A stretch of DNA of 64,000 nt from Agaribacillus aureus (GCA_030442055.1 JAUJEB010000001.1:3038001-3102000), one strand, 5' to 3'; positions 52,396 through 61,951 are shown, counted from the first letter of the stretch. The notes: generated by a model from the letters alone, not told the origin. Numbers and translations: made by a program.

Positions 52396-52830
52396 TTATA
52401 TCGTCTCACAGTTAACACATTGATCAAAATTTGACTTGTAAGACTTCTCAGTAATCACTATCACCGATTTATCTTTAGTCATTTCAAATATTTTTGGGAG
52501 GTTATCGTCTTCAGAAGATGATACAAATACTATTTGTGGCGTTCCGATCTCGTCTAAGGCGTCATATTCCTGCACGAGGATAGTTTTACCTTTAATTTTT
52601 TTGCTTTGACCAATCCGTCTCAGATTATTGGCTACGGCTTCGTTTCCCACGATGACAAAAGTAAATTGATCCCTTTCAACGGCAACTTCGGAATAACGGG
52701 CAAAATTGTAGAGAAAAAAAGCATAATCATCAGCACCCCCAGTTTGCGCTGAAACATTAGTTCCCGAAGTGGCGAAGAGCACCAAAACCAGGAATATGGG
52801 CTTAAAAAACTTCTCTAACCTTCCAAACAT
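52396..52830 (-). CDS. YfiR-family (DUF4154) protein, C-terminally shortened
   Basis: About 144 aa from the ATG at 52830, with a signal peptide (FLVLVLFATSGTNVSAQ). The core DYAFFLYNFARYSEVAV, TFVIVGNEAVANNL and VIVITEKSY are all DUF4154. The last 35 or so residues present in the paralogues (the ISFYVxDxxKLRFxIN strand and the final helix) are missing. The frame ends in an unlike tail NFDQCVNCETI with two cysteines. The downstream 48 bp contain no continuation in another frame. It may be a decayed copy or a variant. Confidence 0.7.
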   Translation of the reverse strand: MFGRLEKFFKPIFLVLVLFATSGTNVSAQTGGADDYAFFLYNFARYSEVAVERDQFTFVIVGNEAVANNLRRIGQSKKIKGKTILVQEYDALDEIGTPQIVFVSSSEDDNLPKIFEMTKDKSVIVITEKSYKSNFDQCVNCETI

Positions 52831-53102
52831 TGATTCCCAAATCAAATTTTATACGTTGAACAAGGTCAAAAATACCAGGATTAATAGTAATTGCCTTCCT
52901 CAAATCATAGGCAACCTTACCTTTGTAAAGGATAATCAAATAATTATTTAATCGCTTCTTTTATTTAAATTGTACAATTTTATTTTGGTATAATCAAATT
53001 TGGCCGTTAAATAAAGATTTTTGGCACTTTTGACCATATCTGCCGGATATTAAATATTTAGTTTTAAATTTTACATTACATTATCTTCGCCCAAAAGCCA
53101 TC

Positions 53103-53861
53103 ATGCAAATTGATTTAACAGGCAAAATAATTTTAGTAACCGGTGCCTCCAGGGGCATAGGTGGCGCTATTACGAGGTTTTTAGGCGACGCAGGCGCCAC
53201 GGTAGCCATTCATTATAATCAGCAAATGCAACCGGCAGAAGAGCTTGCCGCCGCAATTGGTAATGGTGCCAGGACATTCCAGGCGGATCTGGCAGTTGAA
53301 AAAGAGGCCATTCAATTATTTGAAAAAGTGCTCGATTGTTACAAAAGCCTGGATGGGTTGATAAACAATGCAGGCATCGCAATGCCCTCTGCCATTGACA
53401 AAACCGACCACCTTTGGTTAAAGGCGTGGCATACCACCCTTACCGTTAATCTGAGCGCAGCTGCCTTGCTTTGCAAAAAAGCGGTAGAACATTTTCTTAC
53501 AAAAGGGGAGGGAAGAATCGTGAACATTACCTCCAGGGCTGCCTTCCGGGGAGATACTCCTGAATTCCTGGCCTATGCAGCCTCAAAGGGCGGCCTGGTT
53601 TCCGTAACCCGGTCTATTGCCCGCGCCTACGGCTCGTTCGGAATCAAAGCATTTAACATTGCTCCCGGATTCACCGAAACCGACATGGCCCGGAAATTCA
53701 CGGATTTATACGGAGAGGAAATTGCATTAAATGATATTGTCTTAAATAAGCTGACAGCACCAAATGATATTGCACCCATGGTCACTTTATTAATGAGTGG
53801 CCTGGCTGATCATGCCACCGGGTGTACTATTGATATCAATGGAGGCAGTTATGTACATTAA
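53103..53861 (+). CDS. Short-chain dehydrogenase/reductase
   Basis: A 252-aa classical SDR resembling FabG-like 3-oxoacyl reductases. The cofactor motif is TGASRGIGG, NNAGIAMPS is the structural motif, and the catalytic residues are in NITSRAAF and YAASKGG. It ends GCTIDINGGSYVH, typical for FabG-like enzymes. The substrate is unknown. It is followed 17 bp later by the tag gene in the same direction. A weak TAnnTTTG-like box (TATCTTCG) lies just before the start. Confidence 0.9.
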   Translation: MQIDLTGKIILVTGASRGIGGAITRFLGDAGATVAIHYNQQMQPAEELAAAIGNGARTFQADLAVEKEAIQLFEKVLDCYKSLDGLINNAGIAMPSAIDKTDHLWLKAWHTTLTVNLSAAALLCKKAVEHFLTKGEGRIVNITSRAAFRGDTPEFLAYAASKGGLVSVTRSIARAYGSFGIKAFNIAPGFTETDMARKFTDLYGEEIALNDIVLNKLTAPNDIAPMVTLLMSGLADHATGCTIDINGGSYVH

Positions 53862-53878
53862 ACCATAAAATACCTAAA

Positions 53879-54442
53879 ATGAAAAGATGCGCCTGGGTTG
53901 ATCCCAAAAATGAACTGTATGTTAAGTATCACGATAATGAATGGGGAGTTCCCGTTCACGACGACAGAGTGCTTTTTGAATTTTTAATTCTGGAAGGGGC
54001 CCAGGCCGGATTAAGCTGGATTACGGTTTTACAAAAAAGGGAGGGATATCACAAAGCCTTTCATAATTTTGACGTTCAAAAAGTAGCAGAATTAACTGAA
54101 ACCGACATTTTAAAACTAAAGGGGGATACTTCCATCATAAGGAATGAGTTAAAAATCAGGGCGGCTGTTACCAATGCAAAAGCCTTTATAAAGATCCAGG
54201 AAGAGTTTGGCTCTTTTGATAGCTTCCTTTGGTCTTTCGTCGACGGAACGCCCATCATCAATCGCTGGAAAAGTGTCAATGATGTTCCAGCTACTACCAA
54301 AGAATCAGATTTAATAAGCAAAGAATTAAAAAAGCGCGGTTTTAAATTTGTAGGCAGCACTATTATTTATGCCTATATGCAGGCTATCGGTATGGTTAAC
54401 GACCACACCGTCGATTGTTTCAGGTATGCATCTTCAAAATGA
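53879..54442 (+). CDS. tag: DNA-3-methyladenine glycosylase I
   Basis: A 187-aa base-excision repair enzyme removing 3-methyladenine. The start MKRCAWVDPKNELYVKYHDN is followed by EWGVP. The zinc-binding ligands are C4, H18, H175 and C179 (VNDHTVDCFRY). ILEGAQAGLSWITVLQKREG is the substrate-binding region. It lies 17 bp after the SDR gene, an apparently chance pairing. No alkylation-response gene is near. Confidence 0.95.
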   Translation: MKRCAWVDPKNELYVKYHDNEWGVPVHDDRVLFEFLILEGAQAGLSWITVLQKREGYHKAFHNFDVQKVAELTETDILKLKGDTSIIRNELKIRAAVTNAKAFIKIQEEFGSFDSFLWSFVDGTPIINRWKSVNDVPATTKESDLISKELKKRGFKFVGSTIIYAYMQAIGMVNDHTVDCFRYASSK

Positions 54443-54451
54443 CAGTTTGAT

Positions 54452-55081
54452 CTACAGCGATTTAATAATATCCTTTTTTGATAGCTTAATACTCCAGATA
54501 CCGCAAAAACCGACCTGCTGACCACTTAGCTTATCAGGATCATCTGACGATATATTTTTAGCTAAGATCAAGGAGCAAATGTTCATTTCGGAAGTAATCG
54601 CCCTGGTAAACAGAAGATAGCCTGTTCCTGATTTTTGTATATTATCTTCCAATGGAATGTCATGCTCCACATTATATTGATATGCATCCAACAATTGTTT
54701 TTCAATCACCGAGGTATCGGGATGAATCTTTTCCAGGCCTAAACCGATCAGACTTATCCGGTGACCTGCTTCATGATTTAAGGAATCTATTAGTGCTGCT
54801 ATCAATTTCTCATAATCCTGATGACCAACCTGATCGACAACAGAATCCAATTGATTGTTCTCGGAGAAATTCTTAAGTTTCTCTAACAAAACACCTTCAG
54901 CCGCAGACACCAATTTTTCTCCGGTTTGAAAAGCTGCTTCCATAAGAGCCGGTTCAGAAACCCTTTTAATCTGTCTGTCACTCATTTCCTGTTTGATTTT
55001 TTCCCTATCCACCGCCTTATTTCCTTCCGTATTACACCCTGTTAAACCAAATAGCAGTAAAAACATTAAAATTTTATTCAT
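54452..55081 (-). CDS. Lipoprotein of unknown function
   Basis: A 209-aa protein with a lipoprotein signal: MNKILMFLLLFGLTGCN, lipobox LTGC. The mature part is mainly helical to about residue 120 (AFQTGEKLVSAAEGVLLEKL), then holds mixed strands ending FCGIWSIKLSKKDII. The general layout recalls ligand-sensing periplasmic domains such as Tll0287/DUF3365 types, but the haem-binding CxxCH is absent, so I do not assign it. It is convergent with tag with a 9-bp gap. Confidence 0.7.
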   Translation of the reverse strand: MNKILMFLLLFGLTGCNTEGNKAVDREKIKQEMSDRQIKRVSEPALMEAAFQTGEKLVSAAEGVLLEKLKNFSENNQLDSVVDQVGHQDYEKLIAALIDSLNHEAGHRISLIGLGLEKIHPDTSVIEKQLLDAYQYNVEHDIPLEDNIQKSGTGYLLFTRAITSEMNICSLILAKNISSDDPDKLSGQQVGFCGIWSIKLSKKDIIKSL

Positions 55082-55233
55082 AAAACGCCGATTAGGTTAA
55101 GCCTGACATTACATTAATTCTGAGGTACGCGACCTCAAAAACAAGCGACTGATTGTTTGCCGCTTATTAAATCAAAACACTAATGCATAGTTACGGCTAA
55201 ATTTATATTTGCACCAAAATATTCAAAAAAAAA

Positions 55234-55256
55234 GCCCTGACTTAAACAGTCAGAGC
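55234..55256 (-). terminator. Intrinsic terminator of the YfiR-sensor operon
   Basis: GCCCTGAC (55234-55241) pairs with GTCAGAGC (55249-55256), with one mismatch in eight, and a 7-nt loop. On the minus strand it is followed by a run of T residues (complement of 55225-55233). It lies after the sensor gene. Confidence 0.8.
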
Positions 55257-55282
55257 CGTGTTTTAAAACTAATTTATTATGT

Positions 55283-57214
55283 CTATTTTTTGTAATCAGA
55301 AAGGTCGAAGGATAAGGCCAACACCTTGGTAACTTCCCCGGTTGAATTTTTCACAGGAGAATAGTTACTCCTAATCCAAATACTGGAACCATCCCTTTTC
55401 ACCCGCTCAAATTCACCGGACTTAACCTGTCCTTGCGTCAGGGCTTCCCAAAACTCTCCGGTCTCTGCCGCTTTTCTTTCGTCGGGAGGAAGTAATACTG
55501 AGTGGTTTTTACCTCTGATTTCTTCCAGCGTAAACCCAAATATACTCAGAAACTGCTGGTTGGCATCAACGATTTCTCCATTGGGCTTGAATTCTACGGA
55601 GGCTAACGAGCTATTGATGGCATTTAATATTCCCTGGCTTTCCGACTGGCTGCGTTGCATTTCTTCCTGCGTAGCCTGGAGTTCTTCCATATTTTGCCTC
55701 ATTTCTTCCTCTTGTGATCTCATTTGTTCCGTCATCTCGGTAGACTCTTCCAGCAAGCGCTGGGTCTTCTCATTAATTTTAACAGAAGACACGGTGGAGG
55801 CTATACTCTCAGCTATTTTTTCTACGAATTCTATCTCATAAGACTCAAATTCATTGAAAGAGGCGATTTCCATTACACCAAATACCTCATCATTTATTTT
55901 TAAAGGTACAATCAGAATACTGGTGGGGTTGGCTTCTCCCAATCCTGAAGTGATGGTAATGTAGTCATCCGGCACTTCAGTTAAGTAGACGGTATCCTTT
56001 TCCAGCCAGCACTGACCTGTTAAACCTTCCCCGATAAGTACCCTTTGCTCCAGGTACTTTTTCTTATCCCAGGCGTAGCAAGCCTTTAGCTCCAGACAAG
56101 GTTCTTCCTCATTCTCCTGGTTTATAATGTATAACCCTCCCTGGTTGCAATTCAAGTATTTTACCAGATTGGTGATAATGTCATCGGACAGCTTTTCAAT
56201 ATTATCATTATTCTTCCGCAAAATTTCACCAAATGTAGCCAAACCGCTGGTAGACCAGTTTCTTCGTTTGTCTTCCTCTGCCACTGACTTCAGGTTATCA
56301 CGCATTTCAATTAGTGAATTACCCAACACATCTTTTTCACTTAATGGTGCAAATTCTGCATCGTAGTTACCTTTTCCGATATTTTCGGCAAAGCTGGAAG
56401 TGGACTTAAGGCCATTCACCAAATTCTCCACAGCCTCCGCCATTTCTCCAATTTCATCGTTATTAAACTTCCTGGACTGATCATCCGGCAAGTCACCTTC
56501 TCCCAGCTTAACTATGATATCTTTGATATAATTAATGGGCTTGGTAATAGATCTGGCCAATAAGAATCCGCCAACCAAACCAACAATAATAACTATCACC
56601 GCAGATATTACGGCCATTTTGGTCAGGTTATCGGATTCGGCCCTGATAGTCAATTGTTGCTCCTGATCTGTTTGAACAATAATGTCGTTAATTTTGCCTA
56701 AACTTTTCATGATCGAGGCGGATCGGGGCAATACCTCGCTTTCGATGGTCTCCGCGGCGGTCAATTTGATAAAGGGGTCTTCGTAATGATCAAATGTCAC
56801 CAATTGACTCATGACATTATCCTGTTCGGTCTTGAGCAAAGCTTCGAACTCAATAAAGATCGAGTCCATTTCCTGCTGTAAGGTATCTATTTCCCAGTCC
56901 AGTTTTAATCCGCTCAATTTTTCCTTAAGATTCGGATATCCAACATTGTGCAGATCTTTTAAAGCTTTTTTATCCGTGTCATTACTTTGTAAATACACCC
57001 AGTTGGTTACTAACATTTTAGATTGTGTAACCAGGTGTTTAAATTCCTGCAAGGCACTTACCGAAGGCCTGATGTTAGTGGAAGATTGCTCAATAAGTTG
57101 GTTGTTTTTACTATTGGTAATCACCACAATGGTTGCTATTACTGTGAAAATAATTATCAGGGAGAAAAACCCCAATATTATTTTGTTTCCAATGCTAAAC
57201 CTCTTTTTTTTCAT
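55283..57214 (-). CDS. HAMP-GAF-PAS sensor protein without an output domain
   Basis: A 643-aa membrane sensor. TM1 is at about residues 13-35, a periplasmic four-helix ligand-binding region at 36-205, TM2 (VISAVIVIIVGLVGGFLLAR) at 206-228, and a HAMP domain at about 229-285. A GAF domain follows at about 330-490, a coiled coil rich in Glu and Gln (EEEMRQNMEELQATQEEMQR) at 490-545, and a PAS domain to the end (GFTLEEIRGKNHSVLLPPDE). No histidine kinase, GGDEF or methyl-accepting signalling domain is present. It may act through a partner. It begins 27 bp after a YfiR-like gene. Confidence 0.85.
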   Translation of the reverse strand: MKKKRFSIGNKIILGFFSLIIIFTVIATIVVITNSKNNQLIEQSSTNIRPSVSALQEFKHLVTQSKMLVTNWVYLQSNDTDKKALKDLHNVGYPNLKEKLSGLKLDWEIDTLQQEMDSIFIEFEALLKTEQDNVMSQLVTFDHYEDPFIKLTAAETIESEVLPRSASIMKSLGKINDIIVQTDQEQQLTIRAESDNLTKMAVISAVIVIIVGLVGGFLLARSITKPINYIKDIIVKLGEGDLPDDQSRKFNNDEIGEMAEAVENLVNGLKSTSSFAENIGKGNYDAEFAPLSEKDVLGNSLIEMRDNLKSVAEEDKRRNWSTSGLATFGEILRKNNDNIEKLSDDIITNLVKYLNCNQGGLYIINQENEEEPCLELKACYAWDKKKYLEQRVLIGEGLTGQCWLEKDTVYLTEVPDDYITITSGLGEANPTSILIVPLKINDEVFGVMEIASFNEFESYEIEFVEKIAESIASTVSSVKINEKTQRLLEESTEMTEQMRSQEEEMRQNMEELQATQEEMQRSQSESQGILNAINSSLASVEFKPNGEIVDANQQFLSIFGFTLEEIRGKNHSVLLPPDERKAAETGEFWEALTQGQVKSGEFERVKRDGSSIWIRSNYSPVKNSTGEVTKVLALSFDLSDYKK

Positions 57215-57241
57215 AATTACAATTACACCTTAGACAAAAAA

Positions 57242-57751
57242 TTATATCATAATGGCAAGTTTTGCCAGCTCAGTTGACACTTTCAGTCTTCTTTCTTCGG
57301 CTGCTGATCTATTTAATTCAAATTTTGGCTTACCGTTTACTATAAGAAAGTTGATACCACTACCATCTTTACCCAGACCAGGTTTATCGGTGATGATAAG
57401 TGTCGAATTTCCCCCTAAGCTGGTCTTACATTCTTCTAACCATTTACTATATGCTGTAGGAATATAAAGGATATGACATTTGCCGATATCACCGGGGGTG
57501 TTGTAATTAATAATTGAAAAACTTTGATTGCCCACCTTTTTACTGACCGCCATGGTCTTTAAATGCTGGGTCACCGGAGAGTCCCCTAAAACTCCAATAA
57601 CAAAGTCCCCCTTTTTGTATTCTGTCGGCCATTGAATAAATTTGCTAAAGTTGTAAATGAAAATAGAATGAAATTTGTGTATGTCCTGCCCTTTCGCCTG
57701 CACTGCAATGGTCAACAAAAACATCAATTGCCACAAAACTTTTCCTCGCAT
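57242..57751 (-). CDS. YfiR-family (DUF4154) periplasmic protein
   Basis: A 169-aa exported protein, signal peptide at residues 1-20 (LMFLLTIAVQAKG). The family pattern is intact: FHSIFIYNFSKFIQWPTEY, FVIGVLGDSPVTQHL, then LIITDKPGLGKDGSGINFLI and the final helix. It lies immediately upstream of the HAMP-GAF-PAS sensor in the same operon. By analogy with the YfiR/YfiN pair, it may be a periplasmic modulator of that sensor. A promoter-like TACATTTG box (plus 57810-57817 read in reverse) lies 59 bp before the start. Confidence 0.88.
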   Translation of the reverse strand: MRGKVLWQLMFLLTIAVQAKGQDIHKFHSIFIYNFSKFIQWPTEYKKGDFVIGVLGDSPVTQHLKTMAVSKKVGNQSFSIINYNTPGDIGKCHILYIPTAYSKWLEECKTSLGGNSTLIITDKPGLGKDGSGINFLIVNGKPKFELNRSAAEERRLKVSTELAKLAIMI

Positions 57752-58123
57752 ATGTCTTAAAAATATTTAATGGTTACGGTTATTACGATTTATTACACCA
57801 TATCATCGACAAATGTAATACTTAGGTAAATCCAAAATCATTCAATATTTAAAGAAATACTACACTAATGCTTTACAAGAAAATACTTTAAGAAATTGTT
57901 AATTTATAACCTTATTACCCCCTAAAAGCTAGTAACTTGAGAAGGTGCAGCAGATTTTCAGGTTTCAAGGTTATCCTTAAAATAATTATAATCACTTTTT
58001 CTCTTTTATCTTTCTGTACACGGCATGGCCCGTGGACAGGGGGCAACATTGCCTAAAGTAGCTTGTAAAACCTAGATAATTAAATACTCATTCATTAACT
58101 TTGGAAGGCTAATACCATATTAT
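57752..58123. other. Divergent intergenic region with two promoter boxes
   Basis: No gene is visible. TACATTTG (minus strand, plus 57810-57817) serves the YfiR gene, and TAACTTTG (plus, 58096-58103) lies 20 bp before prfA. Neither has a perfectly spaced TTG. A few short repeats are seen, nothing else recognised. Confidence 0.4.
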
Positions 58124-59191
58124 ATGACTGACAGATTAGAAGAAATCAAAGGACGATTTGAAGAAGTAGGGCAGCTTTTGGTGCAACCTGAAACCATGGC
58201 TGACATGAAAGTATATTCTAAATTAAACAAGGAATACAAGGATCTTCAGAAAATTGTCGTTAAGTATGATGACTATAGAAACGTTTTAGCCAATATTGAA
58301 AGCTCCAGAGAATTGCTGAACACGGAAAAAGACCCCGAATTTAAAGAATTAGCAAAGACCGAGCTGGACGAGCTATCCTTAAAGAAGGAGCAACTGGAGG
58401 AGGAGTTAAAGCAACTATTGATACCAAAAGACCCCAATGATGGCAAAAATGCTATTTTAGAGATCAGAGCCGGAGCCGGTGGAGATGAGGCAGCCATATT
58501 TGCGGGGGACTTATTTCGCATGTACCAGCGTTTTGCCGAAAAACAGGGATGGCGCATGGCGGTGAGCGATTTGACTGAGGGTACGGCCGGCGGTTATAAT
58601 AAAATCGTTAGTACCGTAAGCGGAGAGGATGTTTATGGTCTGCTTAAATTTGAATCCGGTGTGCATCGTGTGCAACGTGTACCCGCTACTGAAACCCAGG
58701 GAAGAGTGCATACCTCCGCAGCCAGTGTAGCCGTATTACCGGAAATGGATGACGTAGAAGTAGAAATTGATATGAACGACGTCAGAAAAGATACCTATTG
58801 CTCCTCGGGACCGGGAGGGCAATCTGTCAATACAACTTATTCGGCGGTGAGGTTAACCCACGCTCCGACAGGTATTGTGGTGCAGTGCCAGGATCAAAAA
58901 TCTCAAATCAAAAATTTTGAAAAAGCTTTGAGAGAACTAAAATCCAGGATCTACAACATTGAACTTCAAAAACATAATGAAGAAGTCGGAGCACAAAGAA
59001 GATCAATGGTAGGAAGCGGCGACCGTTCGGATAAAATACGTACTTATAATTACCCACAGGGAAGAGTCACAGATCATAGAATTGCCTACTCAGTACATAA
59101 TTTACCGGCGATCATGGACGGCGATGTCGGCGACTTTATTGAAAAGTTAAGAATTGCCGACAATGCCGAAAAAATGAAAGAAGGCCATTAA
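58124..59191 (+). CDS. prfA: Peptide chain release factor 1
   Basis: A 355-aa factor that ends translation at UAA and UAG. The codon-recognition PAT tripeptide is in RVPATETQGRVHTSAASVA, and the catalytic GGQ is in SSGPGGQSVNTTYSAVRLTH. The N-terminal coiled region and the tail (PAIMDGDVGDFIEKLRIAD) are standard. Length matches RF1, not RF2, and no programmed frameshift site is present. It is followed 13 bp later by a lipoprotein gene. The start is ATG at 58124. Confidence 0.97.
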   Translation: MTDRLEEIKGRFEEVGQLLVQPETMADMKVYSKLNKEYKDLQKIVVKYDDYRNVLANIESSRELLNTEKDPEFKELAKTELDELSLKKEQLEEELKQLLIPKDPNDGKNAILEIRAGAGGDEAAIFAGDLFRMYQRFAEKQGWRMAVSDLTEGTAGGYNKIVSTVSGEDVYGLLKFESGVHRVQRVPATETQGRVHTSAASVAVLPEMDDVEVEIDMNDVRKDTYCSSGPGGQSVNTTYSAVRLTHAPTGIVVQCQDQKSQIKNFEKALRELKSRIYNIELQKHNEEVGAQRRSMVGSGDRSDKIRTYNYPQGRVTDHRIAYSVHNLPAIMDGDVGDFIEKLRIADNAEKMKEGH

Positions 59192-59204
59192 TTATTGATT
59201 TCTT

Positions 59205-60578
59205 TTGAAAAATATTGTTCAAGGCTTACTGGTAGCATTTGTTGTTTTTATCTCCTGCACGCCGGAAGATGAAAAAATTGATTCGGGTAATATACAGCCG
59301 CTCACATTTTCTACTGATACGGTTGTTTTCGATACTATTTTTACGGCAGTAGGTAGTGTTACCAAGCGGCTGGTGGTAGGGAATCCGAACAAAAATGCTG
59401 TCAGGATCAGCACGATCAACCTGGCCACAGGCAGTAGCTCTCCTTATACAATCTTTGTAGACGGCGTCCCGAATGATCAATTTCAGGACGAGATTTTATT
59501 AGGGAATGACAGTCTGCTGGTTTTAATCCAGGTAATGATCGACCCGCAGGAAGAGGATTTACCTTTTTTGGTGAAAGACTCGATTGTCTTTAATACCAAC
59601 AATATTTCACAGCATGTAAAGCTGATCAGCTATGGGCAGGATGCAAATTTTTTGAATGACTCCATTCTTGCCTGTAATGAAGTCTGGGATTCTAATAAAC
59701 CCTATGTCATCAGCAACTCAGTCCTGATAGATACCCTTTGTACATTGACAGTAAAAAAGGGAGTGAGCGTATTCTCGGATAACAATTCATTTGTTTTCGT
59801 TAAAGGCCGCCTCATTGTTGAAGGCGAGGCCGACAGCCCTGTATTATTCAGCAATTCCAGGCTTGATGAGGATTTTATCAATGCACCAGGGCAATGGGGT
59901 GGGATTATATTTCTTCCCGGTAGCAAAGGTAATGATATTAATTTTGCTTCGATCCGGAATGCGGCGGTAGGCCTCAATCTGGACACGTTTGACAATGATA
60001 CGGTGCCTGAGATCATTGTTAACAATACAATTATCGAAAATATGTCTGCCAGTGGCATCCTGACCATTGGGGCAGATGTATATGCCACAAATGTGTTAAT
60101 CGATAACTGTGCAGAGTTTATGACCGGAAATTTTGGTGGGGGTTATCATACCTATATTCATTGTACTTTCGCTAACAGCGAAACGGATTTCTTTCGCCAA
60201 AACCCATCCTTTGCCTTTACCGATAATTTTAGCCAGAATAACCGTACATTGGTAAGTGATTTATATGTTAACCTTGACAATTCCATCGTTTGGGGGAACC
60301 TGGAGGAAGAATTGATCTTTGATCTGACCGGGGAGACCAACAGCGTCTTAATCATCACCAATTCAATTCTCAAAACCAATTTAGAGCTGGATATTAACAA
60401 TAACCTTCTGAATGAAAACCCCAAATTCCTTGATCCGGCCAACTTTAATTATCGCCTTGATACCCTTTCCCCGGCAAAAGACGCCGGTGGGCCTAGCAGC
60501 TTGTTGCTTGACTTAGATGGTAATCCACGAGATGCCGATCCGGACTTGGGGGCTTACGAAAGAATCGAAAACGATTAA
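59205..60578 (+). CDS. Lipoprotein with a right-handed beta-helix (choice-of-anchor) fold
   Basis: A 457-aa exported protein. The only start placing a signal peptide is a TTG at 59205, giving MKNIVQGLLVAFVVFISC, with the lipobox FISC. After an N-terminal region with Ig-like strands (QPLTFSTDTVVFDTIFTAVG), a parallel beta-helix starts near residue 170 with repeats such as VFVKGRLIVEGEADSPVLFS, PGQWGGIIFLPGSKGNDINF and AVGLNLDTF, ending in LDLDGNPRDADPDLGAYE. It likely sits at the outer membrane surface. It is cotranscribed with prfA by position only. Confidence 0.8.
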   Translation: MKNIVQGLLVAFVVFISCTPEDEKIDSGNIQPLTFSTDTVVFDTIFTAVGSVTKRLVVGNPNKNAVRISTINLATGSSSPYTIFVDGVPNDQFQDEILLGNDSLLVLIQVMIDPQEEDLPFLVKDSIVFNTNNISQHVKLISYGQDANFLNDSILACNEVWDSNKPYVISNSVLIDTLCTLTVKKGVSVFSDNNSFVFVKGRLIVEGEADSPVLFSNSRLDEDFINAPGQWGGIIFLPGSKGNDINFASIRNAAVGLNLDTFDNDTVPEIIVNNTIIENMSASGILTIGADVYATNVLIDNCAEFMTGNFGGGYHTYIHCTFANSETDFFRQNPSFAFTDNFSQNNRTLVSDLYVNLDNSIVWGNLEEELIFDLTGETNSVLIITNSILKTNLELDINNNLLNENPKFLDPANFNYRLDTLSPAKDAGGPSSLLLDLDGNPRDADPDLGAYERIEND

Positions 60579-60581
60579 ACC

Positions 60582-61010
60582 ATGGAATACTTTCAAAAAG
60601 AGATTAAACTTCCTCCCTATCAACGTGGCTTTCATTTGATTACCCATCTTATCGAACAGGACTTTAAACCTTTGCAAACACTTGAAACGGGCATGCTGAA
60701 CGTCTTTATCAAGCATACCTCAGCCAGCCTTGCCATTAATGAAAACGCAGATCCAACGGTCAGGGTGGATTTTGAGAGTCACTTCAATAAAATGGTACCG
60801 GAAAACGCGCCTTACTATCAACACACTTTTGAAGGTCCGGATGACATGCCTGCCCATATAAAAGCCGCATTGCTGGGCAGTTCCTTAAATGTCCCGATAA
60901 GCCGGGGCAAAATGAACCTGGGTACCTGGCAAGGTATTTATCTATGTGAGCACAGGGATTTTGGAGGTGCAAGAACAATTGTTGTAACCGCCCACGGAAA
61001 ATCAATGTAA
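60582..61010 (+). CDS. YjbQ-family (UPF0047) secondary thiamine-phosphate synthase
   Basis: A 142-aa small enzyme-like protein. The pattern FIKHTSASLAINENADPTV, HIKAALLGSSLNVPISRGK and GTWQGIYLCEHRD is diagnostic for YjbQ/UPF0047. Some members have weak thiamine-phosphate synthase activity, which gave the family its name; the physiological role is not known. It lies 3 bp after the beta-helix lipoprotein, so both share an mRNA. The length fits. Confidence 0.92.
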   Translation: MEYFQKEIKLPPYQRGFHLITHLIEQDFKPLQTLETGMLNVFIKHTSASLAINENADPTVRVDFESHFNKMVPENAPYYQHTFEGPDDMPAHIKAALLGSSLNVPISRGKMNLGTWQGIYLCEHRDFGGARTIVVTAHGKSM

Positions 61011-61222
61011 GTACTCATTACTCCCGAGTTTGGCATCCAACGCTTTTCATTGCATGCTAACTTCCATGCCTTATTTAAGTTTAAAAACATTTTTTTACTT
61101 ACATCACGCCGGTTTTTTTTGTTAAATCCGCTTACCAATTATTACTTTCAAGTATACATTACTACCAACTAGCCCTTCCCAACATCTAATTTATTTTAAA
61201 ACCAATTAACAACAGAAGCATT

Positions 61223-61690
61223 ATGTTCAGTAATAAGAAGGAAGTTAAACAAACACAGGAAAGGCACCAGGAAAGTAGTTTATTTGGCAAGGGAAGCACC
61301 TTTACAGGTACCATTGACTCATCAGAGAACATTCGGGTCGACGGTAAGATAATTGGTACCATTAACGCCAAGGCTAAAGTTGTAGCCGGACCGGAATCCC
61401 TTATTGAAGGAAATATTCATGCCGAGAGAGCCGAAATCAGTGGCGAAATAAAAGGGGATATAGAAGTTACTGACATTTTAATTCTAAGAGCCAGCGCTAA
61501 AATTCACGGTGATATCACTACTGACAAGCTGATCATGGATGAAGGCGCCTCCTTTAACGGTAAATGCAACGTAGGCGAAAAAGTGAAGGCATTGAAGTTG
61601 GGCAACGGACCCGAAACGCATAACAACGGCAAGAAACTTAACGGAAATCACAACGGCACCAAGACAGACTATATTTCGGTAGCCGGATAG
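61223..61690 (+). CDS. Bactofilin (polymer-forming cytoskeletal protein)
   Basis: A 155-aa bactofilin. The short unstructured N-terminus is followed by GSTFTGTIDSSENIRVDGKI and five more repeats of a glycine-spaced beta-helix (GPESLIEGNIHAERAEISGE, then IKGDIEVTDILILRASAKIH), and a short tail rich in Asn and Gly. Bactofilins polymerise without a nucleotide, often at the membrane, and shape the cell or locate wall enzymes. No partner M23 peptidase gene is adjacent, unlike some other genomes. A strong terminator follows. Confidence 0.93.
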   Translation: MFSNKKEVKQTQERHQESSLFGKGSTFTGTIDSSENIRVDGKIIGTINAKAKVVAGPESLIEGNIHAERAEISGEIKGDIEVTDILILRASAKIHGDITTDKLIMDEGASFNGKCNVGEKVKALKLGNGPETHNNGKKLNGNHNGTKTDYISVAG

Positions 61691-61736
61691 TTGCTATCGC
61701 GATTTAAGTTTATAAATAAGAATTTCGATTTTCAAC

Positions 61737-61757
61737 AGGAGCTCAGGCTCCTTTTTT
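61737..61757 (+). terminator. Intrinsic terminator of the bactofilin gene
   Basis: AGGAGC (61737-61742) and GCTCCT (61747-61752) form a 6-bp stem with a TCAG loop. The following T residues run to about 61758. It lies 47 bp after the stop codon. Confidence 0.85.
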
Positions 61758-61951
61758 TATTTCTGCATTTTATGGTTAAAATGGAAGATTGCCATTCGTT
61801 TAGGTAAATTTCACGCCTTGTATACCTATTGCTTACCAAATAGCCGGTTTTGTCTACTCCTGGTATCCTTAATTATACATCCATGACACTTCCTGCATCC
61901 GTTAAAGAAGGAAAACCAGGGGTTGATATTCTTATCACCCACTAATCAGAA

